A stretch of DNA of 20,177 nt from a virus: IMG/VR virus record IMGVR_UViG_3300010885_050112, positions 1 through 20,177 of that record, one strand, 5' to 3'. The notes under the pieces are model-generated. The model did not search any database. It was not told where the DNA came from and saw only the letters and a list, made by a program, of their open reading frames with translations. Shown piece by piece: positions 14,681-20,177 of the stretch; the stretch's first letter is position 1; each line of letters begins with the position of its first letter. The position numbers and the translations under genes were made by a program.

Positions 14681-15117
14681 TGAATTATATTGATGAAGCT
14701 TGTTGGGATGGTTACCAACAATACGGAATGAAAATGAAGAACGGAAAACAAGTTCCAAACTGCGTTCCGATAAAAGAAGCGGCAGGTTATTGTTCTGCGT
14801 GTTTGATTGAAGCCATAAAGTCGGCAGATGCTAATCCAGAATACATCACCGTTATGCAACCAGGACTCAATGAAGCTGAGTATCATGGAAAAGAAGTACA
14901 ACTAGGTAAACCATTTTACACACCTGACGGACCAAAGAAACGGTCTGTATACGTTAAGAATGCAAAAGGCAATGTTGTTAAGGTTAATTTTGGTGACCCT
15001 AACATGAGAATAAAGAAATCAATTCCAGCACGTAGGCGTTCTTACAGAGCAAGACATCATTGTGAAAATCCAGGACCGAAATGGAAGGCCAATTACTGGT
15101 CATGTAAAGCATGGTAA
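14680..15117 (+). CDS. 145-aa phage protein with conserved basic, Cys-containing C-terminus
   Basis: The N-terminal half has DGYQQYGMKMKNGKQVPNC. The C-terminal half contains KEVQLGKPFYTPDGPKK, VYVKNAKGNVVKVNFGDP and RARHHCENPGPKWKANYW (116-133). The latter blocks are familiar from many T4-like phage proteins, where they often form a C-terminal module, but I cannot name a proven role. Cys and His spacing near the end could bind metal. It starts with an SD-like CAGGAG seven bases upstream and overlaps the previous stop by one base. The gene is complete, so the following homing endonuclease has not broken it. Confidence 0.7.
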   Translation: MNYIDEACWDGYQQYGMKMKNGKQVPNCVPIKEAAGYCSACLIEAIKSADANPEYITVMQPGLNEAEYHGKEVQLGKPFYTPDGPKKRSVYVKNAKGNVVKVNFGDPNMRIKKSIPARRRSYRARHHCENPGPKWKANYWSCKAW

Positions 15118-15121
15118 TGTT

Positions 15122-15754
15122 ATGTATTACGTATATCTTTTAATAAACCCAGTAACTAATCAACCGTTTTATTGCGGAAAAGGAAAAGGCGATCGTTGGA
15201 AATCGCATTTGGGATATTGGTCTGGTAATGGTAAAAATAACAGATGCGAAAATAAAATAAAATCTTTAAGATCACAAGGAATTGAACCAACTGTACGATT
15301 TTTAGTTGAAAATATAGAAGATGAAAATGAAGCGTATGAAATTGAAGAAAAATACATACGTGAAAATTTTGAACATTTAGTTAATTTAAAAATTGAAGCA
15401 AGGCCGCCTTCAAATAAAGGAAAGACTCCATGGAATTCTGGAAAGAAGATGCCTGCAGGCTTTTCTGAAAATCAAAGTAGGCGACTTAAAGAAGAATATA
15501 CGACAAAAAAACGAATACATTGGTCTAAAAAACTTTCTCAACAAGACAAAGTGGAATTTTACAGTAAAATGTCAAAATCAAGACTTGATTATACATCAAA
15601 AAATAAAACAAAAATATACTGCGTAGAACTACAAAAAGAATTTGAATCACAAACTGAAGCAGCTATTCAATTGAATATTCGACAAGGTGATATATCAAAT
15701 GTATTAAGGGGTAGACAAAAAACTACAAAAGGATATACGTTCATATATATTTAA
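15122..15754 (+). CDS. GIY-YIG homing endonuclease
   Basis: From ATG 15122 (GTTATG context) this is 210 aa. The GIY-YIG domain is seen as YVYLL (3-7) and FYCGKGKGDRWKSHL (16-30), with Arg25 and a later Glu in YEIEEKYI as likely catalytic residues. The C-terminal part has PSNKGKTPWNSGKKMP (NUMOD3-like) and a final IYCVELQKEFESQTEAA ... DISNVLRGRQKTTKGYTF (NUMOD1-like) DNA-binding section. This is the domain order of phage free-standing homing endonucleases. The gene is visibly more AT-rich than its flanks, as expected for a mobile gene. An in-frame ATG at 15062 is rejected because it lies inside the upstream gene. Confidence 0.85.
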   Translation: MYYVYLLINPVTNQPFYCGKGKGDRWKSHLGYWSGNGKNNRCENKIKSLRSQGIEPTVRFLVENIEDENEAYEIEEKYIRENFEHLVNLKIEARPPSNKGKTPWNSGKKMPAGFSENQSRRLKEEYTTKKRIHWSKKLSQQDKVEFYSKMSKSRLDYTSKNKTKIYCVELQKEFESQTEAAIQLNIRQGDISNVLRGRQKTTKGYTFIYI

Positions 15755-15778
15755 TACATTAATGTAATGGAGCAAGTT

Positions 15779-15931
15779 ATGGATATCGAAGCAATCTTAA
15801 TGGAAGCGTACGCACTAGGCATACGAGAAGAAGTAATGGAATTAGCACGCGTATTGCAACGCAAACACCCACATGATCTCAAAGCAGCATACGAAGAAGC
15901 ATACCAGACAATCACGGAAAAAGTTTCATAA
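15779..15931 (+). CDS. 50-aa helical protein
   Basis: ATG 15779, in the AGTTATG context, opens 50 codons to TAA 15929-15931: MDIEAILMEAYALGIREEVM and an Ala/Glu/Lys-rich helical rest. An in-frame ATG at 15767 would add four residues. It lies directly before the promoter of the AAA+ gene and would otherwise leave a gap of about 230 bases. Function unknown; amphipathic helical content suggests a small protein-binding factor. Confidence 0.55.
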   Translation: MDIEAILMEAYALGIREEVMELARVLQRKHPHDLKAAYEEAYQTITEKVS

Positions 15932-15933
15932 AC

Positions 15934-15968
15934 GGTTGGATCTGACTCATTTATTTCTTATATTTATA
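15934..15968 (+). promoter_or_regulatory. Sigma70-like promoter (TTGGAT-N17-TATATT), copy 1 of a 35-nt box
   Basis: TTGGAT is at 15936-15941 and TATATT at 15959-15964 with a 17-base spacer. The box continues into TATA to form ATATTTATA. The whole 35-nt box matches 17213-17247 at 31 positions. ATG 15987 lies 22 bases after the -10. Confidence 0.75.
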
Positions 15969-15977
15969 GTATAAATA
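15961..15977 (+). promoter_or_regulatory. Perfect palindrome TATTTATA-G-TATAAATA
   Basis: The 8-base arms are exact reverse complements around one G. The right arm TATAAATA equals the T4 late promoter consensus. It overlaps the -10 and the predicted transcription start of the AAA+ gene, so it could be an operator or a second promoter. Confidence 0.45.
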
Positions 15978-15986
15978 AAATGAGTT

Positions 15987-17129
15987 ATGAAAGAAACAAA
16001 AAAGTATGGTACCGTTATCAACGGACGAGTTATTGATGTAAAGACAGGTGCAGACATTACGGATATGTTCCGACAAGTAATGATTGACCACGCAATCCGA
16101 GAAAATCAAGGTCTTGTGTATGATTTAGAAACAGATAGAGCAAGACGCATTGACATGGATGAATTGCCAGATCATGGCACAGAAGTTAAAAAACCAGCTA
16201 TGACAACAGCAGATCCAATATTGTCGCTTATTCATAAAGCGTCAGAAATCAAACCAGCAGACTTGGAAATGTCTGACATTAAATGGAAATACCTAGTTCG
16301 TTCAGCAGTTCGTGGTAAAAATATCATGATGGTTGGACCTGCAGGTTGCGGTAAGACGGCCGCTGCAAAGGCACTGCCTGTTGCTACCAATCGTCCATTC
16401 TTTTATTTTAACTTGGGTGCAACTCAAGATCCTAGAGCAACCCTTATTGGTAACACTCACTTCAAGGATGGAGAAACTACATTTGACGAATCTGCTTTCG
16501 TAAAAGCAATTCAAACACCAGATGCGGTTATCCTTATGGATGAGTTATCCAGAGCGCATCCTGAGGCTTGGAACATATTGATGACGGTGCTTGACGAAGG
16601 TCAACGCTATCTTCGAATTGATGAAGATGTAAATGCACCAACCATCCATGTTGCTCCGGGCGTATCATTTATTGCCACAGCAAACATCGGTACGGAATAT
16701 ACATCCACTCGGGTATTGGACCGTGCATTGATGGATCGTTTCGAAATCATTGAAGTTGATATCCTTTCCTTGGATCGCGAAGAAGCATTGTTGAAATTCA
16801 AGTTCGGTAAACAAATAACCAACTCATTGATCCATGCGGTAGCAGACATTGCAGATTCCACTCGCAAAGAATGGCGTTCGGAAGAAGGTAAATTGACTAC
16901 GATGATATCCACTCGTATGACGGTTAGAGTGTGCGAATTGTTAGCAGATGGTTTCACATTGCAAGAAGCTGCAGAAGTTGCAATTCTTCCTTTCTTTGAA
17001 GCGGCAGGTGGTGCGGATTCAGAAAGAACCTTTGTTAAGCAAATCATCCAAAAGCACATGGAAACTGAGAAACAAGACATCTTCAACACCAATGCGGAAT
17101 CTGCAGAGTCAGATGCATTACCGTTCTAA
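15987..17129 (+). CDS. cobS: CobS-like / CbbQ-type AAA+ ATPase
   Basis: This 380-aa MoxR-clade AAA+ protein has Walker A GPAGCGKT (117-124), Walker B VILMDE (181-186), sensor 1 ATAN (230-233), and Arg246 and Arg251 as likely finger residues (RALMDRF). Residues 1-90 are a less conserved N-terminal part. Relatives (CobS, CbbQ, NirQ/NorQ) are hexameric ATPases that work with a VWA-domain partner, and such a partner is the next gene. CobS homologues are known in T4-like phages, where they are annotated as cobaltochelatase subunits, but their true role there is uncertain; no other cobalamin gene is seen here. The symbol marks similarity only. It has its own promoter and a terminator-like hairpin after it. 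Confidence 0.82.
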   Translation: MKETKKYGTVINGRVIDVKTGADITDMFRQVMIDHAIRENQGLVYDLETDRARRIDMDELPDHGTEVKKPAMTTADPILSLIHKASEIKPADLEMSDIKWKYLVRSAVRGKNIMMVGPAGCGKTAAAKALPVATNRPFFYFNLGATQDPRATLIGNTHFKDGETTFDESAFVKAIQTPDAVILMDELSRAHPEAWNILMTVLDEGQRYLRIDEDVNAPTIHVAPGVSFIATANIGTEYTSTRVLDRALMDRFEIIEVDILSLDREEALLKFKFGKQITNSLIHAVADIADSTRKEWRSEEGKLTTMISTRMTVRVCELLADGFTLQEAAEVAILPFFEAAGGADSERTFVKQIIQKHMETEKQDIFNTNAESAESDALPF

Positions 17130-17142
17130 TTTTTCATAGCTC

Positions 17143-17206
17143 AAAAAAGAAACAGTTACGGCAAAAATCACCATTCGTTAATCAGCGTGATCTGTTTCTT
17201 TTTTTT
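17143..17206 (+). terminator. Terminator-like hairpin with long apical region
   Basis: The left arm AAAAAAGAAACAG (17143-17155) is the exact reverse complement of CTGTTTCTTTTTT (17192-17204), and the run of Ts extends to 17206. Inside, ATCAC (17167-17171) can pair with GTGAT (17187-17191), stacking on the outer stem. The structure lies between the AAA+ gene stop and the promoter of the VWA gene, a sensible place for Rho-independent termination. It may also be a stable small RNA. Confidence 0.6.
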
Positions 17207-17212
17207 GATTTC

Positions 17213-17247
17213 GGTTGGATCATACTGAATTATTTCTTATATTTATA
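17213..17247 (+). promoter_or_regulatory. Sigma70-like promoter (TTGGAT-N17-TATATT), copy 2 of a 35-nt box
   Basis: TTGGAT is at 17215-17220 and TATATT at 17238-17243 with a 17-base spacer, and the box ends in ATATTTATA. It is the near-twin of 15934-15968 and lies directly downstream of the terminator-like hairpin. AAAAAAGG (a weak Shine-Dalgarno site) and ATG 17258 follow. Confidence 0.75.
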
Positions 17248-17257
17248 AAAAAGGCAT

Positions 17258-19416
17258 ATGAAGAAACATAAAGCAAAAAACCGTTACGATTACGCATCCC
17301 GCTTTTGGTTAGGATCGGATTTTGATACCGACTTTAAACGCAAAGATGGTGTTGATTATACCAAATTGGCTGCAGCACAACGCGCCATTGGTAACTTTGT
17401 TAACATCGTTACGGGTAAACAAATTCCAGTTATATTTCAAAGCAATGACCAAAGCTATACCAATGGAGAACGTGTTGTTATTGGTACTAAATTAGACAGC
17501 AAAGAATTTGATCCTGCAGTAGGTTTAGCATTGCATGAAGGATCTCACATTGCCTTTACGGACTTTGAAATGTTCAAACCTCAAAATGGAGGTTACGCAC
17601 ACCATATATCCAACACGAAAATGGCTAACATAGTGCGGATGAATGGTTATGATCCGGATATGTCCATGACAGAAAGAGATTTCTTTCGCATCAAAGATTT
17701 GTTGAATTGGATTGAAGATCGTCGCATTGATTATATCATATATACCACTGCCCCAGGGTATCGTATGTATTATGAGTCAATGTATAACAAATTCTTCAAT
17801 GACAAAGTTATTGACAAAGCACTTCGAAGCAATGCTAAAACTTCAGAGACTTGGGATGATTACATGTTCCATATCATTAACTTTACCAATCCGAACCGCA
17901 GACTGAATGCATTGGCTCATTTGCGCGATATTTGGAATGTTATTGATTTGAAAAACATTAATCGTTTACAAAATACCATGGATGCTTTGTTGCTTTCCTG
18001 TCAAGTTTGGAAAATCATTGAAACTGCAACTATCCAAGAAAAACAAGACGAATTGGATGAAGTACGAACGGCATTCCAACAAGGTGGTATGATGGATCCA
18101 ACTCCCAACGATTCCGAAGATGGAGATGGTGCATCTGGTTCTATTAATGCAAACGTTCAAAGCGATTCAATCGAATCAGACGAAGAAACAGATCACGAAT
18201 CAGACGAAGACGCGGATGGTGAAGATTCAAAAGATGACTCGGAAGTACCAAGTATGGGCGATGCTGACATGGATGATGAAGATGATGACCTTATTGAATT
18301 GACTCAAAAAGAATTGGATCAATTGCAAAAGGCAATTGCCGCACAAAAGAAATTCGTTGAAGGCAACACAAAGAAAAGTGGACGATTGACCAAGACACAG
18401 TCCCGATTAGTCAAAGCAATACGCGAGTCTGGAACTGAGACGCGTCAAGTATATACAGATCAATCCGGCACAATGTCTCCGATTGAAACGGTTGTTATTA
18501 AAAAATTGACTCCGGCTATTATAGATTCCATGCCTGAATTGTTTGAATCGTATGCCTCAGAATATCTTACCGGTCAGCGTAACTTAACTGATAGCAATTC
18601 TTATACGGGTCGTAGAATACATGAAAATGAAACTGCGGTGCAACGTGGATTGGTCTTAGGACGCCAATTGGGTAATCGTTTGCAACTTAGAAATGCAGAC
18701 AAATCATTGAAATCAACTCGTTTGCAATCTGGTAAGATTGACCGCAGACTGATATCGCAATTAGGATATGACAATGCAAATGTTTTCCATCGCATCGTTA
18801 CGGATCGATTCAAAAACTATTTCATACATATTTCAATTGATGCATCAGGATCTATGTCAAGTGGTGAGAAGTTTCAAAATGCTATAACAAGTGCAGTAGC
18901 AATCGCACAGGCAGCATCCATGACAACCGGTATTCGGGTGCAAATATCATTACGTGGAACGGAACGCTTAGGGGGTGATACGGAACGTTGTGTTACTATG
19001 TATGTGTATGATTCGGCAAAAGACAAAATGAATAAGATTAAAACTTATTTTAAATATTTGTCAACGTTTGGTTGTACTCCAGAAGGATTGGCATTTAAAA
19101 GTATCGAATCGGATTTGATTAAAGATGCTAAAGGAGATGAATGTATCTTCATTAACTATTCCGATGGTGAGCCAACAGATGTAGCCGGAACGGCTCGTAG
19201 TTACAATGGAGTTGATTTTACCAAACGCGCCATAATGAATATGCGAAGCAACAACATCAATGTTATTAGTTACTTCATAAGCGCCGGAGGTGTATATGAG
19301 AGTACCAGAACTAATTTTTGCACGATGTATGGTCAAGACGCATCATTCATTGATCCAAAAAATGTATTGCAAGTTGCAAAAACAATGAATAAGAAATTCT
19401 TAGAAATAGCATCATA

Positions 19417-19417
<1 letters not shown>
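17258..19417 (+). CDS. CobT-like protein: metallopeptidase-like domain, acidic linker, VWA domain
   Basis: This 719-aa protein has three parts. Near the N-terminus LALHEGSHIAFTDF gives an HExxH motif (HEGSH, 93-97), and NWIEDRRIDY (150-159) supplies the downstream acidic zinc ligand typical of peptidase-like domains linked to VWA proteins. Residues about 285-346 are a highly acidic Asp/Glu/Ser linker as in CobT. The C-terminal VWA domain has an intact start of the MIDAS motif DASGSMS (528-534). VWA partners of MoxR/CobS ATPases bind metal or clients and are remodelled by the ATPase. Its position after the AAA+ gene with a matching promoter supports one complex. Similarity to CobT is clear in layout; cobalt chelation is not shown. 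Confidence 0.82.

Positions 19418-20177
<760 letters not shown>

Noticed and set aside
16607-17092. 161-aa open frame on the - strand inside the AAA+ gene
   Set aside because: It is opposite a clear AAA+ coding region; the composition is a mirror of that gene, with no motif, promoter or ribosome site.

Overview
The window looks like part of an AT-rich tailed-phage genome, probably a large T4-like lytic phage, with every supported gene on the + strand. The evidence is a lysis cassette (holin-like protein followed by a peptidoglycan-binding enzyme), two homing-type nuclease genes (HNH and GIY-YIG), tightly packed genes with TAATG/ATGA overlaps, many small proteins without a known role, a CobS/CobT-like ATPase plus VWA pair of the kind carried by T4-like phages, and a phage-borne GroEL. 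No tRNA, rRNA, CRISPR array or insertion sequence was seen. The host cannot be fixed from this sequence; low GC and weak Shine-Dalgarno sites suit several hosts, including Bacteroidota.

Layout. (1) Positions 1-5481 hold a surface-sugar island: the end of a DUF3431-like protein, an FkbM-type methyltransferase, an extended SDR epimerase/dehydratase and three glycosyltransferase genes, one of them a two-domain fusion. (2) Positions 5485-7477 hold lysis and membrane genes: a two-helix holin-like protein, a PG_binding_1 plus YkuD-like endolysin candidate, a second holin-like gene split by an in-frame TAA, and a four-helix membrane protein. (3) Positions 7477-11989 hold a 619-aa protein with a glycine-rich membrane or 'pre-toxin'-like module, a nucleotidyltransferase/LETM1-like fusion and three smaller conserved-looking phage proteins. 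(4) Positions 11989-15931 hold small genes: a UVR-like protein overlapping a ClpS-like adaptor, an unlisted 58-aa ORF, a degenerate HNH protein, an HEIEH metallopeptidase-like protein, a GIY-YIG homing endonuclease and a 50-aa ORF. (5) Positions 15934-19950 hold the CobS-like AAA+ ATPase, a terminator-like hairpin, a CobT-like metallopeptidase/VWA protein and a possible ExK nuclease. (6) GroEL starts at 19992 and runs off the end.

Regulation can be read directly. Four sites match TTGGAT-N17-TATAWT (one has TAGGAT) and fall into two pairs: one pair gives almost leaderless transcripts and has a small palindrome over the -35; the other is a nearly identical 35-nt box in front of the AAA+ and the VWA genes. 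A second motif, ATATTTAT(A/T), sits before eight genes, most without a matching -35, and may be this phage's late promoter. Eight start codons are preceded by GTT (GTTATG), which may be a phage-specific initiation context.

The most unusual themes are the stop-split holin-like gene, the overlapping ClpS and UVR-like genes that may redirect host Clp proteolysis, the HExxH-acidic linker-VWA protein with its AAA+ partner, and the chance that several motif-led proteins with short N-termini ending in (L/I)xE are packaged in the capsid.
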